7,393 nt of DNA from Spirochaetota bacterium (GCA_022704585.1 JAKJGD010000086.1:1-7393), one strand, 5' to 3'. Shown: positions 1 to 6,702, numbered from the stretch's first letter. The notes: a model not told the origin generated them from the sequence alone. Numbers and translations are program-made.

Positions 1-191
1 AGGCGAGCGATAACCTGGACACCATGCTTGCGAACATAGGGAACGTATACGAGACGGAGCTCGACCTCACTGTCACGAGCCTGACGAGCCTCATAGAGCC
101 GATTATCATTATCGTCATGGGACTCGTTATTGCCCTCATCGTGATGTCGGTTATTCTCCCGATTACACAGATGAACCTTCTGCTGCAATAG
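1..191 (+). CDS. gspF: GspF, T2SS inner-membrane platform protein (C-terminal 62 residues only)
   Basis: This is the 3' end of a gene that begins upstream of the window; the reading frame has codons from position 3 and a TAG stop at 189-191. The visible 62 residues hold the family's terminal signature: a short amphipathic stretch (GNVYETELDLTVTSLTSL), then Leu-Ile-Glu-Pro and one long hydrophobic helix (about fragment residues 33-54), ending in LPITQ and a short tail. GspF/PilC proteins end this way, with the last transmembrane helix following a conserved L-x-E-P. In the T2SS, GspF is the polytopic platform protein that contacts the GspE ATPase and GspL and drives pseudopilin insertion into the growing fibre. 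The next gene is gspG, the usual order. PilC of a type IV pilus has the same C-terminus, but the pseudopilin genes that follow make GspF the better call. Confidence 0.9.
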   Translation, partial: ASDNLDTMLANIGNVYETELDLTVTSLTSLIEPIIIIVMGLVIALIVMSVILPITQMNLLLQ

Positions 192-226
192 CAGGGACAG
201 CACATATGATGAAACATCACACCATT

Positions 227-236
227 AAGGAGGAGG
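227..236 (+). promoter_or_regulatory. Strong ribosome binding site of gspG
   Basis: AAGGAGGAGG lies just before the ATG at 239. The segment AAGGAGG (227-233) leaves a 5-base spacer. It is the best Shine-Dalgarno match in the window and it decides the gspG start over the in-frame ATGs at 206 and 209. A strong site fits GspG, which is needed in greater amounts than the minor pseudopilins. Confidence 0.85.
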
Positions 237-238
237 AT

Positions 239-700
239 ATGAATATATGTAAAAGACTTGTGGGATGCATCGGCCGCGTTCGCGAAGCACTGCGTTCCAG
301 GGACGGCTTCACGCTCATCGAGATCATGATAGTCGTATCGATCATTGCCCTGCTCATGGGCGTACTCGTCGGCCCCACATTGTTTAAAGCAAGAAAGCAG
401 GCAAATGTGAATGCCGCAAAAATTCAAATACCCAGGTTTGCGCTGCCGCTGGAGGCTTACAAAGATGCCCATGGCAACTACCCGTCCACGGATGAAGGTC
501 TGCAGGCCCTTGTCGAAGATAAATTGTTAAAAGAGAAAGAAACAAAGGACCCGTGGGGCAATCAATTTCAATATCGCTACCCCAGCGACCATGATGATAA
601 TGAATACGATATCTGGAGCTACGGCGCAGACGGCAAGGAAGGCGGCGACGGTTTTGACGCAGACATAAAGAGCTGGGATGAGGATGAAGCCAAAAAGTAA
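239..700 (+). CDS. gspG: GspG, major pseudopilin of the type II secretion system
   Basis: The 153-residue product is the main subunit of the periplasmic pseudopilus. An N-terminal leader of 23 residues ends in Arg-Asp-Gly23 before Phe24; the mature N-terminus FTLIE places Glu at +5, and a hydrophobic helix runs to about residue 45. The C-terminal domain has the GspG signatures YPSTDEG (81-87), DPWGN (104-108) and the loop YGADGKEGGDGFDADI (128-143), whose Asp residues match the calcium-binding loop known in PulG. Length is normal for the family. The start at 239 was chosen because a near-perfect ribosome site sits 5 bases ahead; an in-frame ATG pair at 206/209 would translate that site as IKEED and has only weak support. 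The leader is long for a pseudopilin (often 6-10 residues), and the protein ends in an acidic, then basic tail (DEDEAKK). It would be processed by a GspO/PilD peptidase not in this window. Confidence 0.96.
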   Translation: MNICKRLVGCIGRVREALRSRDGFTLIEIMIVVSIIALLMGVLVGPTLFKARKQANVNAAKIQIPRFALPLEAYKDAHGNYPSTDEGLQALVEDKLLKEKETKDPWGNQFQYRYPSDHDDNEYDIWSYGADGKEGGDGFDADIKSWDEDEAKK

Positions 701-709
701 GCTCAGGGG

Positions 710-1294
710 ATGGGGACAACGCTCGAATTCAACAGAAGAAAGCTGACGCCGGATAACCGGGGTTTCACGCTCGTCGAGATCGTGGTCGTCATCGCGATCG
801 TCGCGGTCTTTTTCATGATCGCAGCGCCCCGCGTCACCCGCGTGTTCAGCTCCCAGCGCGAGAACTTCGCGATTTGCACCGGCATGATAGTCAAGACCTT
901 CGATGACGCGTTTTTGCACAACCGGACCAACTACCTGACCATCCACCTTCAGAGCCCGGACCCGGAGGACTCATTGGGACAGACCGACGTTTTCAACCGC
1001 AGCAACGGCATCTCGGTGCTTAACATCGTGAACGGGGAATTCGTCGACAGCAAGCTCAAGTCCCTGAGATTCAAGCAATTCTCCGAAGCCTTCCAGATCG
1101 AGGAAGTTATCCTCGCCAACGGCGAAAAGCTTCGGAACGGCAACGTGATGATCCCGTTCTATCCCCAGGGATATTCCGACAATGCCATTATCCACGTGCT
1201 GGTCAACGGCGACCAGCAGTGGTCGGTCAGGATCGACAAGCACATGAAAGAGCCCAGGGTCCTTGAAGGATGGATAACCTATGAAGCGGAATAA
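710..1294 (+). CDS. gspH: GspH, minor pseudopilin (T2SS tip region)
   Basis: A 194-residue prepilin-like protein, somewhat longer than typical GspH. The leader is 18 residues and ends in Asn-Arg-Gly18 before Phe19; FTLVE gives Glu23 at +5, followed by a hydrophobic helix to about residue 39. The C-terminal half has the GspH-type beta pattern: IPFYPQGYSDNAIIHV (148-163), then QWSVRIDK (170-177), matching the family's F-x-P-x-G and W-x-V elements. GspH is a low-abundance pseudopilin thought to connect the GspG fibre to the I-J-K tip. Sequence divergence makes the exact family call less firm than for GspG, but its position between gspG and gspI supports it. The ATG at 710 follows the gspG stop by 9 bases with only a GGGG tract touching it, so the gene may depend on translational coupling to gspG. 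The coding frame is the same as gspG, separated by one TAA. Confidence 0.86.
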   Translation: MGTTLEFNRRKLTPDNRGFTLVEIVVVIAIVAVFFMIAAPRVTRVFSSQRENFAICTGMIVKTFDDAFLHNRTNYLTIHLQSPDPEDSLGQTDVFNRSNGISVLNIVNGEFVDSKLKSLRFKQFSEAFQIEEVILANGEKLRNGNVMIPFYPQGYSDNAIIHVLVNGDQQWSVRIDKHMKEPRVLEGWITYEAE

Positions 1295-1661
1295 CGCATT
1301 CGTTCTGGTCGAGATACTGATCGCGCTTGCCATCCTCTCGATCGTCCTGTTGAGCGTCATCTCCGGCGTCTCCTCGAGCGTGTATGTCATATCAGGCATG
1401 AAAAATTACACCAACGCCATGCTCATTGCCCGCACCCGCATGAACGATTTTTTACTGAAAAACATGCGCGGGACAGATATCAAGGACGAGCCCGTAAAGG
1501 GATACGACGGCTTCAAGGTATCCAGGGTAACGACGCGATTCGAGCACCCCATGCTCGATCTTGGCCCCCTGAGTGCTAACGTTACCAGGATCATCGTCAC
1601 CTGGAAGGAGCGGGGTAAAGAACGCGAATATAGAATATCGTACATTTACCAGACACAATGA
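1281..1661 (+). CDS. gspI: GspI, minor pseudopilin with atypical Ala at the cleavage site
   Basis: A 126-residue protein of normal GspI length. The short basic leader MKRNNA is followed by FVLVE, with Glu11 at +5 and a hydrophobic helix to about residue 28. The next segment, NAMLIARTRMNDFLLK (45-60), matches the GspI helix that normally reads A-x-x-LA-x-x-x-L, and the end has the typical VTWKERGKEREYRISYI strand pair (106-122). In the T2SS, GspI forms the core of the tip complex with GspJ and GspK. The residue before the predicted cut is Ala6, not the nearly universal Gly, and +2 is Val rather than Thr. The start overlaps the end of gspH by 14 bases, and GAAGGA (1265-1270) lies 10 bases ahead inside gspH. 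The stop overlaps the gspJ start. The identity rests mainly on size, order and the helix motif. Confidence 0.88.
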   Translation: MKRNNAFVLVEILIALAILSIVLLSVISGVSSSVYVISGMKNYTNAMLIARTRMNDFLLKNMRGTDIKDEPVKGYDGFKVSRVTTRFEHPMLDLGPLSANVTRIIVTWKERGKEREYRISYIYQTQ

Positions 1662-2353
1662 CGGCACTTCACTCACATACGATGCCTCCAGCAGGCCGAG
1701 TACCCCGCAGAACGCCCATGAATGCGGGGTTCACCCTTATCGAGATCATGGTCGCGGTCGCCATAGGCTCGATCATCCTCATTATGGCGTATGCGTCATA
1801 CCGCTCCATCTTCAATTCGATCAAACGCTCGACCGGTCTCTCCGAGTTTTACGAGAACGTCAACCTTGCGCTCCTGAGCATCGACCGAGACATCTCGAAC
1901 GCGTATTTTGTGCGCACCAACAAGAACATCACCTTTGTCTGCGAGACCGACGGCAGCAACAGCAGGCTTAACTTCGTCACGGTCAACCACAACGATTACA
2001 ATTTTATCGGCACCGCAAATACGCCGGTGCGCTCAAGCGACGTGCGGGAAGTCGGCTATTTTCTCAGGACGGACAAGAACACGCAGGGGCTCTCCTATCT
2101 CATCAAACGTGAAAAGTTCAATTATTGGGAAGACGATCCGCTTGAGGGCGGCACGGAGAACATCCTCCTCCCCAACGTGGTCAGCCTCAAGTTCGAGTTC
2201 AACCGGGGAAACGACTGGGACGGCAACTGGGACTCGCGCCAGAACCACAATTTCCCCAAGGCCGTAAAAACAACCCTGGTAGTGAAGAACTACCAGGCGC
2301 AGGAGGAAACCTTCGAATTCATCTCGCTCGTCAACATCCGGGAATTCAAGTAA
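1658..2353 (+). CDS. gspJ: GspJ, minor pseudopilin
   Basis: A 231-residue prepilin-like protein. Gly24-Phe25 is the predicted cut; FTLIE puts Glu29 at +5, and a hydrophobic helix reaches about residue 45. Downstream are GspJ hallmarks: ALLSIDRDISNAYF (71-84, the family's R-x-x-x-D-helix region), RSSDVREVGYFL (125-136), NILLPNVVSLKFEF (168-181), the paired Trp187 and Trp191, and NFPKAVKTTLVV (198-209), like the canonical L-P-x-A-V strand. GspJ binds GspI and GspK in the fibre tip. The ATG at 1658 overlaps the gspI stop as ATGA, which suggests coupled translation, but no clear ribosome site precedes it. In-frame ATGs at 1682 and 1718 are possible; 1718 would leave a leader of only four residues (MNAG). 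The leader from 1658 is Pro/Arg-rich and 24 residues long, so the start is uncertain while the protein identity is firm. Confidence 0.9.
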   Translation: MTALHSHTMPPAGRVPRRTPMNAGFTLIEIMVAVAIGSIILIMAYASYRSIFNSIKRSTGLSEFYENVNLALLSIDRDISNAYFVRTNKNITFVCETDGSNSRLNFVTVNHNDYNFIGTANTPVRSSDVREVGYFLRTDKNTQGLSYLIKREKFNYWEDDPLEGGTENILLPNVVSLKFEFNRGNDWDGNWDSRQNHNFPKAVKTTLVVKNYQAQEETFEFISLVNIREFK

Positions 2354-2354
2354 C

Positions 2355-3572
2355 ATGGGACTGCCGGAACGCTTCATCAGGAATTACCGTGAGCGGGCAC
2401 ACCTCCTTGCCGAGCGCGGGGTGCTGGGATTCCTCCGCTCGTCGTCCGGCTACGTCCTCATCATAGTCCTGATACTCACCACGCTGCTCGTGTCTATCGC
2501 TGGCGAATTCATCGCGGTAGCGCACGTCAATATTGGGTACGGGCAAAAGCTGAAAAACCAGCTCAAGGCGAGCTACCTGGCCAAGTCCGGCGTCCAGATG
2601 GCACAGTTCATCCTCTATGCCGACCTCAAGGGAGTAACGACCGAGATGCTGACCGGGAAGCCTACAGACAAGGAAATCGACTCGTACAACGACCTCTGGG
2701 CAATCAGCTTCCCGACCCTCCCGATCGAAGACGGCTCCCTCAGAATACAGATATCGGACGAGAACGCGAAGATCAACCTGAGCGTGCTGGCGAACGAGTT
2801 CACGGCAGAATCTAGTACAAAATTCTATTATTTCACCCAGAACTTCCTAATGAATATGGGCCTGCCCATCGATTTCGCGGACATCATTCGTGATTGGGTC
2901 GATGTTGATGATTCCCGGTTGCCCTACGGCGCGGAGGGAGGGGACTTTTACCAGTCGCAGACCCCGCCCTATACCGCCAAGAACAACGCGATGGACAGCA
3001 TCGACGAGCTGATGCTTATAAAAGATATGACGCCTCTTATCTTTTACGGCAAGGGGGGCGGCAACACCGAGGCGGAAAAAAACGAGCAGAATCTTGTCGA
3101 ACACAACAAGGGAAGCATCGACCTCGACCTTGACAAAATCCGCGAGCTCGTCGGCGGAAGCGGGCCCAACACGGAGGACGCCGGCAAGAACAGGGAGCTG
3201 ACCGCGATCGGCAAGGAGCGGAGCAGGATGCTGTCGGATTACTTCACCGCCTACGGCGACCGCAACGACTACCTGAGCGATTTCAACAAGATCAACATAA
3301 ACACTGCCTCGTACCGGGTATTATCTGCGTTGACAGATAAAATGACCCCTGATATTGTGACTGAGATCATTAACAGGAGACTGGTACAGCCCTTCAAGTC
3401 TGTCGACGAGATCAAGGACCTCATAAGCGACACTACTATACTTGAACGGCTCAGCGTGAAATCCCATATTTTCAAGATCGTCGCGACCGCCGACTCGGCC
3501 AACACACAGGTCAGGATCACGGCGTATTACAATCGCGACATGCGGAATTTATATTACTGGTGCGAAGAATAA
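2355..3572 (+). CDS. gspK: GspK, large minor pseudopilin capping the pseudopilus tip
   Basis: A 405-residue protein, longer than the usual 300-330 of GspK. A 32-residue leader ends in Ser-Ser-Gly32 before Tyr33; the hydrophobic helix YVLIIVLILTTLLVSIAG has Ile, not Glu, at +5, which is the GspK norm. The body carries DENAKINLSVLANEF (135-149), the metal-site region DWVDVDDSRLPYGAE (180-194), TPPYTAKNNAMDSIDEL (203-219), and a C-terminal helix-hairpin-helix-like domain beginning INTAS (315-319) and including EIINRRLVQPFKSVDEI (337-353). These are the two SAM-like domains and calcium-binding segment known from GspK structures. GspK is thought to cap the fibre and limit its length. Residues 232-285 form a Gly-rich, highly charged segment that accounts for much of the extra length. 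The ATG follows the gspJ TAA by one base with a weak ribosome site, so coupling is likely. Confidence 0.94.
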   Translation: MGLPERFIRNYRERAHLLAERGVLGFLRSSSGYVLIIVLILTTLLVSIAGEFIAVAHVNIGYGQKLKNQLKASYLAKSGVQMAQFILYADLKGVTTEMLTGKPTDKEIDSYNDLWAISFPTLPIEDGSLRIQISDENAKINLSVLANEFTAESSTKFYYFTQNFLMNMGLPIDFADIIRDWVDVDDSRLPYGAEGGDFYQSQTPPYTAKNNAMDSIDELMLIKDMTPLIFYGKGGGNTEAEKNEQNLVEHNKGSIDLDLDKIRELVGGSGPNTEDAGKNRELTAIGKERSRMLSDYFTAYGDRNDYLSDFNKININTASYRVLSALTDKMTPDIVTEIINRRLVQPFKSVDEIKDLISDTTILERLSVKSHIFKIVATADSANTQVRITAYYNRDMRNLYYWCEE

Positions 3573-3578
3573 TACCGC

Positions 3579-3584
3579 GGGGTG
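3579..3584 (+). promoter_or_regulatory. Candidate ribosome site bearing on the gspL start
   Basis: GGGGTG can pair with the 16S rRNA tail, allowing one G-U pair, and stands 6 bases before a TTG at 3591. It overlaps the alternative GTG start at 3582 and therefore cannot serve it. If it is used, GspL starts three residues later, as LFENIAAIDVG read with an initiator Met. The match is modest. Confidence 0.4.
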
Positions 3585-5210
3585 GTTCCCTTGTTCGAGA
3601 ATATCGCTGCCATTGACGTCGGGACGTATGCCGTTAAGCTCGTGACCGTGAAGACCGGCTTCAGGGACTTCCAGCTCAAGGCTTTCAACTACGAGGACAT
3701 AGACCTCGACACCGAGGACCGTAACGCCTCCATGATAGCGGCCATTCAGAAAATCCTCATCGAGGAGGACCTCTCCGGCTACCGCGTCATCACGAATCTC
3801 CCCATGGAGTACGAGATCATACGCACCATCTCGTTCCCGTTCAACGACGTTGAGAAAATCGCCGACGCGATCCCCTACGAGGCCGAGGAGAACATCCCGT
3901 TCAAGCTTGAAGACCTGATCCTCGACTTCCAGTCGCTGAAGAGCAAGCGGGAAAACGAGGGCCGCATCCTCCTCGCGGCCGCACACAAATCTGTCATACA
4001 CGATTTTATCCAGCTCCTGAACGCCTCCGGTCTCCAGCCTCTCAAGATGGGGATGGAAGCAAACGCACTGTTCGAGTGTTACCGCTACTTCAACAAGATC
4101 GAGAGCGAAGCGGTCATCCAGATCGACATCGGGTACAACAAGACCATAATAAACTTCATCGAGAACAACAATCTGCTCTACACCCGTTCCATCGCCCTGG
4201 GCATCAACCGGATAACCGGCATGATGGCCTCCTATTTCAAGATCAAGCCGTCGGAAGCGGCACGTCTTTACCAGAACCTCAACCTGGACCTGACCTCGCT
4301 CGACAACAACGTACAGCGGGACTATTACAAATCGCTCGGCCTAACCCGACAGCAACTGAGAAAGATATATGACACTGCGCGCGAGACCGTTGAGGGACTC
4401 ATCGAGCAGATCATGCTGACACGCAAGGCCATGCAGGTCGAGTGCGGCGAGATCACCTTCAACCGTGCGCTTATATCAGGCGGCGGTTCCAGCTTGACTG
4501 GACTTGGCTCGATCCTCTCAGCGGAGCTCGATGTCCCGATAGACGCCCTTCCCTTCCTGGAAGACTACAAGGAGCGGAACATACGGACCCAGTTTCCCAT
4601 CGCGTTCGGTACGGTGCTCGCCTATATCAACCGCCGCCGTTCGTCGATCAATTTTCTTAAAGGAGAATTCATACCCGACGTCGCGAGCGAATCGAAGAAG
4701 ATATACTACCTTTCCGGCGGGTTCGCCATCCTTACGACCGTCATCCTGGTCATCAACTTCATACTGACGGCGGTTCTGACCTCGCGCTCCAACCGTCAGT
4801 ACAATGCTATTCTCGTCGAGCAGTTCGGCCGCTATTTCCAGACACGAAACGTGAGCAGCGACCCGATCGGTGACGCCAGGAAGCTCATCAAGAAGGAAAA
4901 GTCCGAGCTGGAAGCCGTTTCCAAGCTCGTACCGGACAGCGGATCGTTTCTCGATATAATGAAGGACATACTCACACAGTTTCCCGGCGACAGCAATTTC
5001 GTGCTGAACAACCTGGTCTACAACGAGAGCATCGTCATGATCGAGGGTGTCGCGGGTACCAGCGCGATAGTCGACGGCTTCAAGGAAAGCCTGATCAAAA
5101 GCAAGCAATTCGAGAACGTCACGCTGAACATCAAGTATTCGCGCCAGAACGAGGTCAGGTTCTCCCTGACCATCAAACACAAGATTACGCCGCCGGCGAA
5201 AAAAGAGTAA
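3582..5210 (+). CDS. gspL: GspL-type T2SS assembly protein with a PilM-like actin-fold cytoplasmic domain
   Basis: A 542-residue bitopic protein, longer than the roughly 400 residues of proteobacterial GspL. Residues 1-370 form a PilM/FtsA-type actin fold: AAIDVGTYAVKL (9-20, phosphate-1 loop, Asp12), VIQIDIGYNKT (178-188, phosphate-2, Asp182) and ALISGGGSSLTGLG (296-309, adenosine loop, Gly300-302). One transmembrane helix follows (about 377-399), then a periplasmic part with a charged helix and a PilN/GspL-like ferredoxin-fold domain (about 440-535). The arrangement resembles PilM and PilN of type IV pili joined in one chain. GspL recruits GspE through its cytoplasmic domain and pairs with GspM, encoded next. 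The GTG at 3582 has no good ribosome site; a TTG at 3591 (MLFENIAAIDVG) lies 6 bases after GGGGTG and is an equally likely start. PilM is the alternative label, but the fused periplasmic domain and neighbours favour GspL. Confidence 0.88.
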   Translation: MVPLFENIAAIDVGTYAVKLVTVKTGFRDFQLKAFNYEDIDLDTEDRNASMIAAIQKILIEEDLSGYRVITNLPMEYEIIRTISFPFNDVEKIADAIPYEAEENIPFKLEDLILDFQSLKSKRENEGRILLAAAHKSVIHDFIQLLNASGLQPLKMGMEANALFECYRYFNKIESEAVIQIDIGYNKTIINFIENNNLLYTRSIALGINRITGMMASYFKIKPSEAARLYQNLNLDLTSLDNNVQRDYYKSLGLTRQQLRKIYDTARETVEGLIEQIMLTRKAMQVECGEITFNRALISGGGSSLTGLGSILSAELDVPIDALPFLEDYKERNIRTQFPIAFGTVLAYINRRRSSINFLKGEFIPDVASESKKIYYLSGGFAILTTVILVINFILTAVLTSRSNRQYNAILVEQFGRYFQTRNVSSDPIGDARKLIKKEKSELEAVSKLVPDSGSFLDIMKDILTQFPGDSNFVLNNLVYNESIVMIEGVAGTSAIVDGFKESLIKSKQFENVTLNIKYSRQNEVRFSLTIKHKITPPAKKE

Positions 5211-5221
5211 GGTGCGCCCGC

Positions 5222-5737
5222 ATGATTGAACTTAGCAAAAGGGAAACAAGGTTAATCCAGATTCTGGGCGTCGTTGTCGGGATATTGCTCGTCTATTTCC
5301 TGATCATCACGCCGATCATGAACCTCCGGGACAGCATCAACAAGGAGTACGAGCAAAACATGTCAAACCTCACCATGCTCGACAAGCTGTACGAGCAGTA
5401 CCAGGAGCTGAAGCAGAAAAACTCGCAATACTCCTCCCAGCTTAACAACACCCGGGGTATCACCTCGCTTATCGAGGAGAACGCCCAGAGCCTTAACATT
5501 ATCAAAAACAAGACGTACACGAGAGACCGGCCGACGGTGGCCCAGGGAAAATACAAGAAGGTATCGGCTGACGTGCGGTTCGAGGGCCTGGACATCAATT
5601 CGATACTGAACTTCATCTACAAGATGGAAAACTCGGGGATGCTGATCCAGATCAGCTACCTGAGGATCAACCAGACGATCAAGGGCCGCAACACATACGA
5701 TGCGACCATGACATTCAACAGTATTACATCACAATGA
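5222..5737 (+). CDS. gspM: GspM, T2SS inner-membrane assembly protein, partner of GspL
   Basis: A 171-residue bitopic protein of normal GspM size. A short cytoplasmic start with the family's R-E-x-R element (KRETRLIQ, 6-13) leads into one transmembrane helix (about 13-31). A polar, heptad-like helical region rich in Glu, Gln and Leu (36-76) suggests a coiled coil. The C-terminal periplasmic part (about 112-168) reads as a small ferredoxin-like fold, with KKVSADVRFEGLDINSILNF, a helix ending in MENSG, and ISYLRINQT, the usual GspM/PilO pattern. GspM stabilises GspL and contributes to the inner-membrane platform. TAAGGTG (5208-5214), which includes the gspL stop, is a plausible ribosome site 7 bases before the ATG. 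PilO is the type IV pilus homologue, but the surrounding gsp genes favour GspM. Confidence 0.87.
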   Translation: MIELSKRETRLIQILGVVVGILLVYFLIITPIMNLRDSINKEYEQNMSNLTMLDKLYEQYQELKQKNSQYSSQLNNTRGITSLIEENAQSLNIIKNKTYTRDRPTVAQGKYKKVSADVRFEGLDINSILNFIYKMENSGMLIQISYLRINQTIKGRNTYDATMTFNSITSQ

Positions 5738-5753
5738 CAGTTGCGGAGCACCG

Positions 5754-6689
5754 ATGGATATCTCGAGCATTAAAAATATCATACTCACGAACCTTAAGAG
5801 CCTGCTGAATGTCAAGGCCCTTTGGCCCAGGATCAAGGAGGCCCTCAAGCTCCCGTACGCGAAAACCTACGTGGCCGCTGCCGTTGTCATGACCCTGGTG
5901 TTCCTCGTTTTCACGTTCCCCTATGACATGCTGATAAGGAAAAAGATGAAGGACCTGGAAAAAACGCTTTTCAGGACCATTTACATCAGCGAGATCGACT
6001 TCAGCCTCATTCGGGTGACCGTACTCAACAACATCTATATGGTGCTCCGCAGCGGGGGTGAGCTGTCGATCCGGAGCGCGGACATCAATATCTCGTTCCT
6101 TGACTTTCTTTTCAAGAAGGACATCGACGGATCGTTCGAGATGACCGGCTTCAAGTACCAGTCTGAAAGCTCGAAGATCAACTTCAACATGCAGGGAAAC
6201 ATAGATATCGATTACAAATCGTTTAACGACCTCCCCCAGGACGGGGACATAAACTTCTTCATTGAGAATGCATCCATCAATATCGGCCAGTTTACGCTTC
6301 CCGATACCATGGGCGGGCTCCCCCTCACCCTGCCCCCGATCAAGATAAACTCGGTCAAGGCTGAGGCGGAAATATCCGGGAGAAAAATCCTCTTGAAAAA
6401 TATACGGATATTCGGTAAAGACCTCAACGGGACCATAACCGGGTCCATTGAAATGTCGAAGATATTCTGGAGCTCGCGCCTCGATATCAAGCTGACCATG
6501 AACGCGGACACCGCGCTGCTTGACAATTACCGCGATTTCGCATCAAAGTATATCAACGATCGCAACCAGCTGGTTATTCCCATCAAGGGCACCCTGGTCG
6601 CTCCCCGGTTAGAGTTTTCCCCGGCAGATGCATCGGCGCCATCGCCGGCTTCCGACCATCCCATGGACAAGATACTCCCCGTCCAGTGA
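5754..6689 (+). CDS. gspN: GspN-type T2SS protein (Leptospira/deltaproteobacterial form)
   Basis: A 311-residue protein with about 38 cytoplasmic residues, one transmembrane helix (about 39-56, ending TFPYDML) and a large periplasmic body. The body is a run of alternating beta-strands with SGGELSIRSADINISF (100-115), a mid-segment MGGLPLTLPPIKI (186-198), repeated strand-turn units such as LNGTITGSIEMSKIFW (224-239), and a closing VIPIKGTLVAPRLEF (274-288). This strand pattern and closing P-I-x-G-T-L-x-x-P motif are AsmA-like and match the GspN proteins found at the end of T2SS operons in Leptospira and deltaproteobacteria. The molecular role of GspN is not well established; it is dispensable or absent in many systems. 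The C-terminal tail is Ala/Ser/Pro-rich. GGAG (5745-5748) is 5 bases before the ATG. The family call rests on architecture and position. Confidence 0.8.
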   Translation: MDISSIKNIILTNLKSLLNVKALWPRIKEALKLPYAKTYVAAAVVMTLVFLVFTFPYDMLIRKKMKDLEKTLFRTIYISEIDFSLIRVTVLNNIYMVLRSGGELSIRSADINISFLDFLFKKDIDGSFEMTGFKYQSESSKINFNMQGNIDIDYKSFNDLPQDGDINFFIENASINIGQFTLPDTMGGLPLTLPPIKINSVKAEAEISGRKILLKNIRIFGKDLNGTITGSIEMSKIFWSSRLDIKLTMNADTALLDNYRDFASKYINDRNQLVIPIKGTLVAPRLEFSPADASAPSPASDHPMDKILPVQ

Positions 6690-6702
6690 CCCGGCGCAGC
6701 CC

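Noticed and set aside
182..210. TATGAT at 205-210 as a -10 box for a gspG promoter
   Set aside because: The hexamer about 17 bases upstream (GCTGCA) does not resemble a -35 element, and the match could be chance in this short gap.
206..238. Upstream ATG pair (206, 209) as the gspG start
   Set aside because: It would add 11 residues with the ribosome site itself translated as IKEED; the ATG at 239 has a far better placed and stronger Shine-Dalgarno.
698..712. gspG and gspH in the same frame, separated by one TAA: possible readthrough fusion or nonsense-split gene
   Set aside because: Each has its own leader, prepilin cut site and complete domain, so they are two normal genes; the shared frame is coincidence.
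1573..1971. Plus-strand open frame across the gspI/gspJ junction
   Set aside because: It overlaps two well-supported genes in another frame; its product is His/Arg/Pro-rich and low in hydrophobic structure, typical of an out-of-frame translation.
4518..5180. Long minus-strand open frame (220 codons) opposite gspL
   Set aside because: It is antisense to a clearly coding region, its translation shows no recognisable domain, and it is explained by codon bias of the plus-strand gene.
3582..5737. PilM-PilN-PilO of a type IV pilus instead of GspL-GspM
   Set aside because: The actin-like and periplasmic domains are in one chain, the upstream genes are a full G-H-I-J-K pseudopilin set with GspK, and GspN follows, all T2SS traits.
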